DNA of 64,000 bases from Bacillota bacterium (GCA_023402395.1 JAEYGI010000025.1:1-64000); one strand, 5' to 3'; positions 16,791-24,151 are shown, counted from the stretch's first letter. A program made the numbers and translations. The notes: generated by a model from the letters alone, not told the origin.

Positions 16791-17504
16791 TTGATAAATA
16801 TTTATTGCGATGAAAGTTGCCATTTACAGTATGATAACTCGAATATCATGGTACTTGGTGGTATAACATGTTCCGAAGATACGAAAAAAGTAATTTATGA
16901 AGAAATAAGGCACCTTAAAATGAAACATGGGTTAAGCTCATGGTTTGAAATCAAATGGACTAAAGTTTCCGAGGCCAAAATCGATTTTTATTTAGAGCTG
17001 ATCGATTACTTTTTCAAACAGGAAATTCTCTGTTATCGTGGTGTTGTAGCTACTAATAAAAAAACGTTAGATCATCTGAATTATAACCTTGGCGATTACA
17101 ATCTTTGGTATTATAAGATGTATTTTCTTCTCTTAGATGCAATGATAGATCCATCGGACGAGTATCGGATTTTTGTAGATATCAAAGATACTCGTGGAGG
17201 TCCAAGACTTAAACAGCTCAAAAAAGTTTTATGTTATAACATCTACGATTTTAAACAAGACGTAGTTAAAGGTATAAACCAAATCCGTTCTTACGAATCC
17301 GAAGTTCTTCAACTTACGGATTTATTTAATGGCGCCCTCTCTTACGTCCATAGACAAATATATAATTCGCCGGACAGTAGCAATGCAAAAAATAAAATTA
17401 TTAACCAAATTAAAGGTTACCGAGTTAATTTAGAAAAGAGTACACTTCGCTCTGAGTGTAAATTTAATATTTTCGTGTGGACTCCAAGGGGGTGTAGATA
17501 TTGA
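16791..17504 (+). CDS. DUF3800 domain protein (RNase H-like fold), accessory cassette
   Basis: 237 residues, visibly AT-rich and on the opposite strand to the tail genes. It starts with TTG after AGAAGGTGATCG. INIYCDESCH at the N-terminus is the DES-type motif of DUF3800. RIFVDIKDTRGG in the middle and LQLTDLFNGAL near the C-terminus supply the other acidic positions of the predicted RNase H-like site. DUF3800 proteins are common in phages, plasmids and defence islands, but their biochemical role is largely unknown. Its stop overlaps the start of the next gene (TTGA), so the two are a coupled pair. Confidence 0.8.
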   Translation: MINIYCDESCHLQYDNSNIMVLGGITCSEDTKKVIYEEIRHLKMKHGLSSWFEIKWTKVSEAKIDFYLELIDYFFKQEILCYRGVVATNKKTLDHLNYNLGDYNLWYYKMYFLLLDAMIDPSDEYRIFVDIKDTRGGPRLKQLKKVLCYNIYDFKQDVVKGINQIRSYESEVLQLTDLFNGALSYVHRQIYNSPDSSNAKNKIINQIKGYRVNLEKSTLRSECKFNIFVWTPRGCRY

Positions 17505-18106
17505 AATCATCTAAACTCCCCCCTGTTTTAGATATTTCTAGTTTTTCCGCTGATGATGAGATTTACGATTTTTTATACGGCATATTTAGGCAAAATTTTA
17601 TCGATACATCCAATCGAAGATCACTATCTGGTATAAATATCTTTTTTGATTTTAATAAAAGAGTCAATGATAAATGTGAATCTTTTTGGCATTTAATAAG
17701 CTTGGGACCTAAAGAGAAATTTCATGCAGTTTTACCATGTATTAATGACATTGTTTCATTGAAGTGTGTTGACCAAAACTGTAACAGCGAACTAAAACAA
17801 ATCAGGCTCTCGTCAGGACCAAGAAATATTTGTTACTATCGGGCCACCCGTTTTCATTGGATTACAGAGATAATTAATCTTGCTGAAAAAAGTGATCCAA
17901 ATATCAAGAAATGGGTTAATAAAGATAAGCTCCATATCAGGTTTCAGCATGAAACCACGGATTTTGTGCTAGTGTTTACAATTACTAAAAGAAGCTTCAT
18001 CTTTAATACCGGTTTCCCCGTGTTTTACCAAAATAAAAAGAAGGATTTTGACAAACAATACACTGATTATTTGGTTCTTTCCCAAACCGCCGTTACCCAC
18101 CAATAA
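17501..18106 (+). CDS. Unrecognised partner of the DUF3800 protein (201 aa)
   Basis: 201 residues, AT-rich, TTG start overlapping the upstream stop by 4 bases. No signal peptide or membrane segment is visible. A cysteine pair (CVDQNCNSELKQ) around residue 88-93 and a beta-rich C-terminal part (KLHIRFQHETTDFVLVFTI, SFIFNTGFPVFY) can be seen. I do not recognise a family. Tight coupling implies a shared function with DUF3800, possibly as toxin/antitoxin, nuclease partner or sensor; this is inference. Confidence 0.75.
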   Translation: MKSSKLPPVLDISSFSADDEIYDFLYGIFRQNFIDTSNRRSLSGINIFFDFNKRVNDKCESFWHLISLGPKEKFHAVLPCINDIVSLKCVDQNCNSELKQIRLSSGPRNICYYRATRFHWITEIINLAEKSDPNIKKWVNKDKLHIRFQHETTDFVLVFTITKRSFIFNTGFPVFYQNKKKDFDKQYTDYLVLSQTAVTHQ

Positions 18107-18140
18107 AAAATAAAGCCGGTAATCGCTATGCGAAAACCGG
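18107..18140 (-). terminator. Terminator shielding the cassette from late transcription
   Basis: On the minus strand CCGGT...ACCGG with inner TCGC ATA GCGA is followed by CTTTATTTTTTATT. It would stop leftward transcripts from late promoter copy 3 before they run antisense into the cassette genes. Plus-strand sequence after the hairpin has no T run. Confidence 0.65.
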
Positions 18141-18225
18141 AGTCTCCTTCTACAACTTGGTAGATGAGCTACTTTTAATATAAGCTATTTGCTTATAGTT
18201 GTCAATATAATTGCTGATAATTTTA

Positions 18226-18254
18226 TTGACATCGTTTAGTGTTTGAATTATAAT
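18226..18254 (+). promoter_or_regulatory. Perfect consensus sigma-A promoter in the cassette
   Basis: TTGACA at 18226-18231, a 17-base spacer and TATAAT at 18249-18254: a full consensus match. It points rightward, where no ORF follows before the direct repeat, so it most likely makes a non-coding RNA. Confidence 0.75.
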
Positions 18255-18260
18255 ATTATT

Positions 18261-18370
18261 TTATTGTTTTCCACAATCCCTTGTGGATAAACTTTTGTTC
18301 TACCTCTATATTTTGTGTTAATAAGTTCCAGTGTGTTCGTAGTCAATCTAATTTAGTTAACACAACCTTG
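18261..18370 (+). ncRNA. Candidate structured non-coding RNA of the cassette
   Basis: Downstream of a perfect promoter there is no ORF but clear structure: hairpin CCACAA TCCC TTGTGG (18271-18286), and TTGTGTTAA (18313-18321) pairing with TTAACACAA (18357-18365). The GC hairpin at 18380-18412 in the repeat could end the transcript, although no T run follows. It may be an RNA component or antitoxin of the two-gene cassette. Not a family I recognise. Confidence 0.45.
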
Positions 18371-18373
18371 GAT

Positions 18374-18520
18374 AAGCGGAACGCCGCCTCTGGCCGGAGG
18401 CGGCGTTCCATTACAAAGGAGTAAGTGTACCAATCACAATCTCATGCTAAAATTATACCACGGTTTCCCGGGCCCGGCGTATCAAAATTATATCAATTTT
18501 CGCACCGGCGTTACTTCCAG
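18374..18520. repeat. Direct repeat copy B flanking the cassette (contains late promoter copy 3)
   Basis: Same orientation and nearly same sequence as 16470-16617. It sits just downstream of the RinA/ArpU-like genes, where a phage late promoter is expected. Recombination between copies A and B would remove the cassette and leave one intact promoter. Confidence 0.85.
18452..18498 (-). promoter_or_regulatory. Late promoter copy 3
   Basis: Minus-strand -10 TATAAT at 18457-18452, boxes TTTTGATACG (18487-18478) and AATTGATATA (18498-18489), same spacing as the other copies. Leftward transcription meets only the antisense strand of the cassette and the terminator at 18107-18140. Confidence 0.75.
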
Positions 18521-18552
18521 AAAATGAATACCGAAACCGGGCGCCACACCCC

Positions 18553-18972
18553 TCACTCCAGCCCGTACAGCGCCGCGAAGCTTTGCAAAATCCGGCGGCG
18601 CAATTCGTAGAAACGGTCCTTGCCGATTCCGAGTTGATCGCAAATTTCCTGGTTGGTGGCTTCCCCGCCCCGGAAATACCTCGCCTCCACCAGCGCCGTC
18701 TGGTCCGGATCGAGCAGGGCCAGGCCGGCCTCGATCCAGCGCAGCCGGGCCAGGCGTTCCCGGATATTCTTTTCAAGCACCCGGAGCCGGACCGCGGCCA
18801 GTTCCGGCGCGCCGCCGTCCCAGTCAGCGGCCCCGGCCAGCTCCGCGAGGTCCTTGGCCAATTGCGCCAGCCCCGTCTTGCAGGCCGGATACTGGGATAG
18901 CTCGGCCTCGAGAAACCGGACGGCCTCCGGCGCGAGCTTTGCAGATCGGTTCAATCGGCTCACCCCCGTCAC
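18553..18972 (-). CDS. RinA/ArpU-like phage late transcription regulator
   Basis: 139 residues. The C-terminal region (LLDPDQTALVEARYFRGGEA, NQEICDQLGIGKDRFYELRR) is a sigma-like helix-turn-helix of the RinA/ArpU type that activates late phage operons in Firmicutes. The N-terminal half is helical. It is the gene closest to late promoter copy 3 and overlaps the related upstream gene by 4 bases. Activation of the tandem TTGATACG boxes is inferred. Confidence 0.75.
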   Translation of the reverse strand: MTGVSRLNRSAKLAPEAVRFLEAELSQYPACKTGLAQLAKDLAELAGAADWDGGAPELAAVRLRVLEKNIRERLARLRWIEAGLALLDPDQTALVEARYFRGGEATNQEICDQLGIGKDRFYELRRRILQSFAALYGLE

Positions 18973-19406
18973 GCCAGCCCGAAAACGATGGCGAACTTAT
19001 AGAGCGCCCGGTTCAACACCCCGTAGTAGCGGTTGCGGTTGGTATAGCCCAGTTGCACCATGACCTGCTCGTTACTGAACGCCGCCGGATTGAAAAAGCG
19101 CGTCTTGATCAACCGCCGCTCCTCCTCGTCGAGGATGGCGAGGCCCTTGTCGATTTTGCGGATCATCCCGCGTCTTTCGGCGATCCGAAGCTCGATCTCC
19201 TGCATCCGTTCCACGGTCCGGCCGACAATGTCGATCAGATGGCCGCTGCCCGGCGTTTCACTGAACTGCCGCGACCGGCACAGCAAATCCTGATAATCCT
19301 GCTCCAGCTCGACCAGGGCCTCCCGGTAAGTCGGATAAAGCGCCAATTCGCGTTTGACGTACCGGGCCACATTCTCAGGGACCTGGCAAATGTAGGTTTT
19401 ATTCAT
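18969..19406 (-). CDS. RinA/ArpU-like phage transcription regulator (paralogue 2)
   Basis: 145 residues, starting MNKTYICQVPENVARYVKRE behind AAAGGAGAGG. The C-terminal ILDEEERRLIKTRFFN and NEQVMVQLGYTNRNRYYGVL resemble RinA-type regulators and match the neighbouring 139-residue protein in layout. First gene of the pair, divergent from the repressor gene at 19656. Confidence 0.75.
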   Translation of the reverse strand: MNKTYICQVPENVARYVKRELALYPTYREALVELEQDYQDLLCRSRQFSETPGSGHLIDIVGRTVERMQEIELRIAERRGMIRKIDKGLAILDEEERRLIKTRFFNPAAFSNEQVMVQLGYTNRNRYYGVLNRALYKFAIVFGLA

Positions 19407-19600
19407 GAAAATCCTCTCCTTTACTAATGATTGTCATTACATAATTAATGGCTTGCTGTTCTCATGTAACGATAAGGGCAGACGCATCCCTTGATCCGCA
19501 AGCGTTTGGCCCAGCGGCGAATCCCGGCCCCTGAACCGGATCCATTCCCGTCCGGCCGGACTCAAGCGCGATCGGACCGATATTCCCCCTGGTTAACAAA

Positions 19601-19632
19601 TTGTTGACCAAAATCAACAATCCTGGTATAAT
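19601..19632 (+). promoter_or_regulatory. Repressor promoter with palindromic operator
   Basis: TTGACC (19604-19609), 17-base spacer, TATAAT (19627-19632). The -35 is embedded in a perfect inverted repeat TTGTTGA-N6-TCAACAA (19601-19620), which suits autoregulation by the encoded HTH protein. GGTATAATTTTACC around the -10 is also palindromic. Confidence 0.75.
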
Positions 19633-19655
19633 TTTACCAAAAGGAGCGATCTGCG

Positions 19656-20120
19656 ATGTTCGATAAGCATAAATTCGGCCGGCTTTTGATGAAAGCCGTC
19701 GGCGACCGGTCGTTGAACGAATACGGCCGGCTGACCGGAATCTCGGCCGCCCATATCTCCCGGCTGACCCGGGGACTGCTGGACGCGCCGCCCAACCCCC
19801 AGACCATCAAGCAATTGGCCGCCTATGCCGCCAATGGCGTCACCTACGAGGAGATGATGGTCACCGCCGGACATCTGAACCCCGACTGGCAGCCCGGCCC
19901 GGCCGGACTGGACACCCGTCCGGTGCGGCGCCCGCCGAAAGTGGACGTCAGAGACATCAGCGACGAGGAGGCGGAGTTGATCGCCTTTATCCGGCGATCC
20001 TGGTCCCGGCTCACCCCGGATCAACGTAAGAAAAAGCTGGAGCTGGCCAAGATCTCCCTCCGGGTCCTCGACGAAGTTGACCGGGAAGAAGCGCGAAAGG
20101 CCAAAAAGGACCAGGAATGA
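19656..20120 (+). CDS. cI-like HTH repressor of the ImmA-linked type
   Basis: 154 residues. The N-terminal 65 residues are an XRE-type helix-turn-helix domain (LTGISAAHISRLTRGLLDAP). The rest is charged, with DISDEEAELIAFIRRSWSRL. No S24 peptidase domain is seen, so inactivation probably relies on the neighbouring ImmA-like protease, as in ICEBs1 and phi105. The ATG follows AAAGGAG. It overlaps immA by ATGA. Confidence 0.85.
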   Translation: MFDKHKFGRLLMKAVGDRSLNEYGRLTGISAAHISRLTRGLLDAPPNPQTIKQLAAYAANGVTYEEMMVTAGHLNPDWQPGPAGLDTRPVRRPPKVDVRDISDEEAELIAFIRRSWSRLTPDQRKKKLELAKISLRVLDEVDREEARKAKKDQE

Positions 20121-20677
20121 CCGTCCGGGAAAGCCACGCCCGGGAGACCGCCCGCCGCCTCCATGACCGCCTGCCCGCGCGGCTGCTCCCGTTGGACGTG
20201 GTCTCCATCTGCGGCAAGCTTGGCGTCATTGTCAGCTGGGACGAGGATGCCCTCGATCAAAACGAAGAGGCGGTCACCTACTTTCTCCGGGCCCGTTATT
20301 TGATTTACCTGAAAACTCCCACGGCCCGGACCGCCACCTGCCGCCTGCGCTGGACCCTCGCCCATGAGCTGGGCCACATCCTGCTCGGCCACTTCCGCGA
20401 GTATGATCTGACCTTCAACGGCGCCGATCAGCTCGGCCGGGCCGTGGCCTGGACCATCAACCGCGAGGCCAATCTCTTCGCCGCGGAACTGCTGATGCCG
20501 GAAGAATTCATCCGGGCCCGGGCCGGCGACGGTTTCGAGTATCTGCGCAAAACTTGCGACGTTTCCCGCCAGTCCCTGACCATCCGCCTCCAGCAATTGG
20601 GCCTGGCCCTTCCCCAAGCTCCGGCCCGGTCCAGCCAAGCGGCGGAAGAGGCGGCGAAGTATGAGACGGGGGTCTAA
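20117..20677 (+). CDS. ImmA/IrrE-family metallopeptidase
   Basis: 186 residues. LAHELGHILLGHF (around residues 88-100) is the zinc-binding HExxH motif, and NREANLFAAELLMPEEF carries the third ligand region: the standard ImmA/IrrE arrangement. Such proteases cleave the partner repressor after a DNA-damage or signalling cue and so switch on phage or tailocin genes. It is coupled to the repressor gene by a 4-base overlap. Confidence 0.92.
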   Translation: MTVRESHARETARRLHDRLPARLLPLDVVSICGKLGVIVSWDEDALDQNEEAVTYFLRARYLIYLKTPTARTATCRLRWTLAHELGHILLGHFREYDLTFNGADQLGRAVAWTINREANLFAAELLMPEEFIRARAGDGFEYLRKTCDVSRQSLTIRLQQLGLALPQAPARSSQAAEEAAKYETGV

Positions 20678-20800
20678 GTTCCTGGTTGCTGGTTCTTAGT
20701 TCCTGGTTCTTAGTTCCTGGTTCTTAGTTCCTGGTTGCTGGTTCTTAGGTATTGGTCCCCAGTGAGCAACTAATCACTAGTAACTAGGAACTGGCAACTA
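20672..20800. repeat. Short tandem repeat tract (TTCCTGG/TTCTTAG units)
   Basis: Array of about 7-base units alternating TTCCTGG, TTCTTAG and TTGCTGG, about 120 bases long, between convergent genes. The reverse-complement family (GGAACCA, GGAACTA) recurs at 22735-22950 and 37808-37925. Confidence 0.85.
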
Positions 20801-21184
20801 AACCATCCCCCGATACAGCAGCAGCTTCTCAATCCGCTTTTTCCGTTCCACCGGTCCCGGGCAGAGAAACGCCTTGAAAACGGGCCGGTTCGCGCCGCTA
20901 TTCTTGATCCCCCAGTAATCCAGGGCGAAATACATCGGCGTGCCGCCGGGCACGTACAGAGTGGACCGGCATTTCCCGCTACAAGTGACGCAGGCCTTGA
21001 AGTCCTGGAGCGCGTCCTCGAACGAGTAGCGGTACTCGCGCAGCCACTCGCGAAGCGCAAACTCCTCAAAGCCCCGGAGCACCAGCTTGAACCGTTCCGC
21101 CAGATTGGCGTCCTCCTCGACCCGGCCGGCGGCCAGCGCGAAAAACTCCTCCGGCAGGGCCTTAGGCAACGAATTATCCTCCAT
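20798..21184 (-). CDS. Short protein resembling the N-terminal zinc region of a helicase loader
   Basis: 128 residues from MEDNSLPKALPEEFFALAAG. A helical N-terminus is followed by a cysteine motif CVTCSGKC and a further cysteine in FKAFLCPGP. The layout is reminiscent of the N-terminal zinc domain of DnaI/DnaC-type helicase loaders, but no AAA+ ATPase domain follows: the gene stops at a tandem repeat tract. It follows a DnaD-like gene with a short overlap. It may be a truncated replication gene or an unrelated small protein; low certainty. Confidence 0.45.
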   Translation of the reverse strand: MEDNSLPKALPEEFFALAAGRVEEDANLAERFKLVLRGFEEFALREWLREYRYSFEDALQDFKACVTCSGKCRSTLYVPGGTPMYFALDYWGIKNSGANRPVFKAFLCPGPVERKKRIEKLLLYRGMV

Positions 21185-22019
21185 CATTGAATTCCTCCCC
21201 CAATACCGCTGGCAGAAGCGTAATCAATTCCGCCGTAATCCGCTCGTTCTCGGCCGGATCGAAGGCTCCGGGCGGCGCCGGGCCGGAACCGGAGGCCGGA
21301 GCATGCCGGCCGGCCGACGCCTCGGCCAGGATCGGCAGGAAATACTTGAAGGAGCTGATCTTATCGGTAGCGAATTCCGGCTGGTAGCGCCGGTAGGCGG
21401 CCTCGATCACCGCCTTGACCCGGGGCGGATCGCCCCCCTCCGCCAACACGCGGCGCATCGCCGCCAGCTCCGCCGGTTTGACCCGGGTCCGGCCGGTCAG
21501 CCGGAGAAAAAAGGCCAGCAGATCGGCGAGTTCCGGTTCCAATTCCCCGGCGGCGGCAGCGGCGCAATCGGCGGGCGGCTCCGGATCCCGGCTTCCGCTA
21601 TCCGGTATCCGGAGATCCGGAATCAGAGAATCCGCCCGGCCGCCCCCGGAATTTCCGGGGCCGGGATCGGTAGTGGCGGCGGCGCGCTCCGGCCCTGGCT
21701 CCGGAGCGGGAAGGCGGCTCGGCGCCTCCCGGTGATGCGGATTTTGATGGGCCGTAAAGGCCGGAATCGCGATCAAGAACCGCCCGGCCGCCTGATAGCG
21801 CCGAATGAAGCCGCGCCGGTGCAACTCCTCCAGCAACCCCTCGACATCGCAGTCATCGTAGGGCAGCACCTCGGCCTTAATCTTGCGCGGCCGGTCTTCC
21901 AGCCGCCCCTCCCGGTCCGCCAGGCACCACAGCCCGGCAAAGAGCAGCCGCCCCAGCGGGTCCACCTCCGCCAAGTCCTCGTTCTTGAAAAATCCCGGTT
22001 TGATATTGCGCGCCCGCAT
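21174..22019 (-). CDS. DnaD-like phage replication initiation protein
   Basis: 281 residues from MRARNIKPGFFKNEDLAEVD. This N-terminus, with GRLLFAGLWCLADREGRLED, is the winged-helix domain common to phage replisome organisers. A proline/arginine-rich linker (residues about 95-165) leads to a DnaD-type C-terminal part (VIEAAYRRYQPEFATDKISS). The start at 22019 is fixed by AGGAGGAGC; an upstream extension has no support. Replication genes would not be needed for a tailocin, so this may be a phage-ancestry relic. Confidence 0.75.
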   Translation of the reverse strand: MRARNIKPGFFKNEDLAEVDPLGRLLFAGLWCLADREGRLEDRPRKIKAEVLPYDDCDVEGLLEELHRRGFIRRYQAAGRFLIAIPAFTAHQNPHHREAPSRLPAPEPGPERAAATTDPGPGNSGGGRADSLIPDLRIPDSGSRDPEPPADCAAAAAGELEPELADLLAFFLRLTGRTRVKPAELAAMRRVLAEGGDPPRVKAVIEAAYRRYQPEFATDKISSFKYFLPILAEASAGRHAPASGSGPAPPGAFDPAENERITAELITLLPAVLGEEFNDGG

Positions 22020-22041
22020 GCGTGCTCCTCCTTTGTTTGAT

Positions 22042-22365
22042 TTAAAACCCCATCCCCGCCGCGATCGTGGCCAGGGCCCGGTCGCGCCGGCGGTAGTAGG
22101 CGCGGCGGCCCAGCCGGAGCTGGGCCATGACCATTTCGTTAGTGGAAGTGTTCCGGGACAAATATCTCCGGCGCACCAGCTCTTCCTCCTCCGGGCCAAG
22201 CAAGGCCAGTCCGGCCGCGATCCGTTCCAGCCGGCGGCCGTGCCGGCAATTGCGCAACCTCCGGTAGGCCGCCAGCTCCGCCTCGATCAGGCGGCGAAGG
22301 TGTTGGGGCAATCGCCCATTGGCATCGGACTGAAGCATTGGGACCACCCCCCGAACCGCCCTCAT
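22042..22365 (-). CDS. RinA/ArpU-like regulator (paralogue 3, arginine-rich)
   Basis: About 107 residues (start 22365 overlaps the upstream stop as ATGA; a start at 22338 is possible). LALLGPEEEELVRRRYLSRN and NEMVMAQLRLGRRAYYRRRD mirror the C-terminal domains of the two regulators at 18.5-19.4 kb, with more arginine. Third member of the family in this locus. Its target could be one of the other late promoter copies. Confidence 0.65.
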   Translation of the reverse strand: MRAVRGVVPMLQSDANGRLPQHLRRLIEAELAAYRRLRNCRHGRRLERIAAGLALLGPEEEELVRRRYLSRNTSTNEMVMAQLRLGRRAYYRRRDRALATIAAGMGF

Positions 22366-22691
22366 TCTTCCCATTCCACCCCCAGCGCTTCCTTTAAACA
22401 ATCGGGGTCGTCATGGGCCGCGACTTCCCGCCGGCCGTTGTGATAGACCAGCCACGCGGCGCCGGGCTCAATCGCCAGGCCGCAACCGTGGCAAACCCGG
22501 CCGGACGGTTCTCCAGCCCCGCTTTGGGCGGCGGCCGCCTGACGGAGGCAATCGTAATCGTCGTGAACGATCCGGCGGAGCAGACGGCCGCCGGGCGCGG
22601 CCATCGTAAACCCGATCCGTTCGGCGCCGGAGGCGATCGCCCCGCCGCAGCCCCGGCAGATTCCGTCTTCCGGCCCGTACCATCCGCTCAT
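22362..22691 (-). CDS. Cysteine-rich duplicated zinc-finger-like protein
   Basis: 109 residues from MSGWYGPEDGICRGCGGAIA; GGAGG precedes the ATG. Two similar halves each hold CxxCG...I/A...G followed by HDDxDCL (ICRGCGGAI...HDDYDCL and VCHGCGLAI...HDDPDCL), a pattern for two zinc sites. No family recognised. It lies just upstream of the third regulator and overlaps it. Confidence 0.65.
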   Translation of the reverse strand: MSGWYGPEDGICRGCGGAIASGAERIGFTMAAPGGRLLRRIVHDDYDCLRQAAAAQSGAGEPSGRVCHGCGLAIEPGAAWLVYHNGRREVAAHDDPDCLKEALGVEWEE

Positions 22692-22734
22692 CGCTTGATC
22701 CTCCGTTTTTGGTTGATGGTCCCAAGTTCGGTTG

Positions 22735-22950
22735 GAGTTCTCAGTTCCTGGTTGCTGGGTTTTTAAGTTCGGTTTCATTCCATAAAATAAACCCTCAGAA
22801 CTTCTATTCACGTGGAACCAATTCCTTAAGAACCAGGAACCAGGAACTAGGAACCAGGAACTAGGAACCAAGAACCAGGAACCAGGAACTAGGAACTAGG
22901 AACTAGGAACCAAGAACCAGGAACCAGGAACCAGGAACAATTGGCCCCAA
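22735..22950. repeat. GGAACCA/GGAACTA tandem repeat tract
   Basis: From about 22830 to 22940 the sequence is almost entirely 7-base units (GGAACCA, GGAACTA, AGAACCA); scattered units in the other orientation lie near 22740. Same family as 20672-20800 and 37808-37925. No gene is expected here. Confidence 0.85.
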
Positions 22951-22992
22951 ACCATTTACCCACAGCCATCCGCCATTCCACTCATGTAACAG

Positions 22993-23229
22993 TTATTCCA
23001 AAAAAATATACTCGATGACGTTCAGATCCTGCTCGCGGCAGTAGTCGGCCAGTTTCCCGAGGAAACCGACGCCGGCCCGCTGCTCGGGCCGGGTCAGCAG
23101 CCGCCAGAGATGGGTCGGAGTCACTCCCAGCATCCCGGCGAATTTCCGGTAATTCCCCTCCGGTTTTCCGGGTTTCCCGGTTTTGGCCTTCATCAGTTCC
23201 CGCAATTTTTCCTTGTTTAACGTGATCAT
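22993..23229 (-). CDS. Small HTH protein (Cro/anti-repressor-like)
   Basis: 78 residues from MITLNKEKLRELMKAKTGKP; GGAGGA lies 7 bases upstream of the 23229 ATG. The segment YRKFAGMLGVTPTHLWRLLT fits a helix-turn-helix of the XRE type. The C-terminus DLNVIEYIFLE is a short beta/helix tail. First gene of the leftward early operon, so a Cro-like role is plausible. Confidence 0.7.
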   Translation of the reverse strand: MITLNKEKLRELMKAKTGKPGKPEGNYRKFAGMLGVTPTHLWRLLTRPEQRAGVGFLGKLADYCREQDLNVIEYIFLE

Positions 23230-23583
23230 TGTCATTCCTCCATTACATTGATTTAGGGGTCCGTTCCTTACCCGTAAGTAAAGTATAGCATCGCTATTAT
23301 TTTTAATCAATAGCATTTTACCTGGGGTTAATAAAAATGTCCAGCTTCGCCAATGATTTCTCCGGATAAAAATTTGATCTTTTCGCCGGCTCTTCCATTC
23401 CCCCTAGGTAAAACAAGCATTCTCCGGTGAACCGGAGGAAATGAATTCCGGCCCAATCATTGCTCCGGCGGCTCCGGCGATCCCGCCGGGCCGGCAAAAC
23501 TCCTTTTTCCGGCAAAAAACGATAGTCCGGCCGGCCGGAGCTAAGCGCCGGCGGACAAAATCAGCAACCGCCGGCTCCGGATA
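23230..23583. other. Intergenic stretch without a supported gene
   Basis: Just upstream of the small HTH gene the sequence is AT-rich and should contain its promoter. The rest is GC-rich with short CCGGCG palindromes. Overlapping ORFs here lack ribosome sites and I do not accept them. Confidence 0.5.
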
Positions 23584-23612
23584 AAAAAAGCCGCCGCAAG
23601 CCGGGCGGCTTT
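23584..23612 (-). terminator. Terminator of the 23.6-23.9 kb gene
   Basis: Minus strand AAGCCGCC / GGCGGCTT hairpin followed by seven T. It lies about 20 bases after the stop at 23631. Confidence 0.8.
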
Positions 23613-23630
23613 GGCGGTCTTTTCTCAACT

Positions 23631-23939
23631 TTAGCGGGTAGCGTTGATCCCGAACTCTTTCCAGCTTTCCATCGGAAACTCCGCTTTAATGATCAACCGG
23701 GCTTCGTGGCTGAGCTTGGCCAATTGGGCCCGCTGTTCGTCTTTGGCGGCGGTCTGCTCCTTCAGCCGGGCTTTGCAGGCCGCCTGGAGCGATTCGATAT
23801 CCTCCAGTTTTCGCACGGCCGCGGAAAACATAGTGATAAAATCGGTATTAATCCCCCGCGTCCCCAGACGTTCGGCATTGGCGAAGAGCCCCCCCAGCAT
23901 CAGGCGGGCGTCGTTGATTTGATCCGCAAAACTTGCCAT
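23631..23939 (-). CDS. Hypothetical helical protein (102 aa)
   Basis: 102 residues from MASFADQINDARLMLGGLFA (ATG 23939, with GGAGGA 7 bases away, the same ATGACCATG layout as the small HTH gene). Mostly helical with a charged coiled stretch (KARLKEQTAAKDEQRAQLAK). No family recognised. It has its own terminator and is the rightmost leftward gene before the chromosomal hybrid kinase, so it may lie at the edge of the phage-derived locus. Confidence 0.65.
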   Translation of the reverse strand: MASFADQINDARLMLGGLFANAERLGTRGINTDFITMFSAAVRKLEDIESLQAACKARLKEQTAAKDEQRAQLAKLSHEARLIIKAEFPMESWKEFGINATR

Positions 23940-24151
23940 GGTCATTCCTCCTTTCCTCTAGTACGCTCCGGCCGCCGTCCCGGGAAAGCGGCCTTTCCCA
24001 TCCACTATACCATCAAACCCGGGGCCGTTCGTACCCAAATCGTCGCCGCTTTCTCGAAACCGGGTCCGTTTTGGGCCGGGATTTAATCTTTGTAACATTC
24101 AAAAATTTTTATAATAACCCTAAAATTTTCCTGGAAAATTCCGATATATAA

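Noticed and set aside
20672..22950. Repeat tracts considered as CRISPR arrays
   Set aside because: Units are seven bases with no unique spacers and no cas genes nearby.
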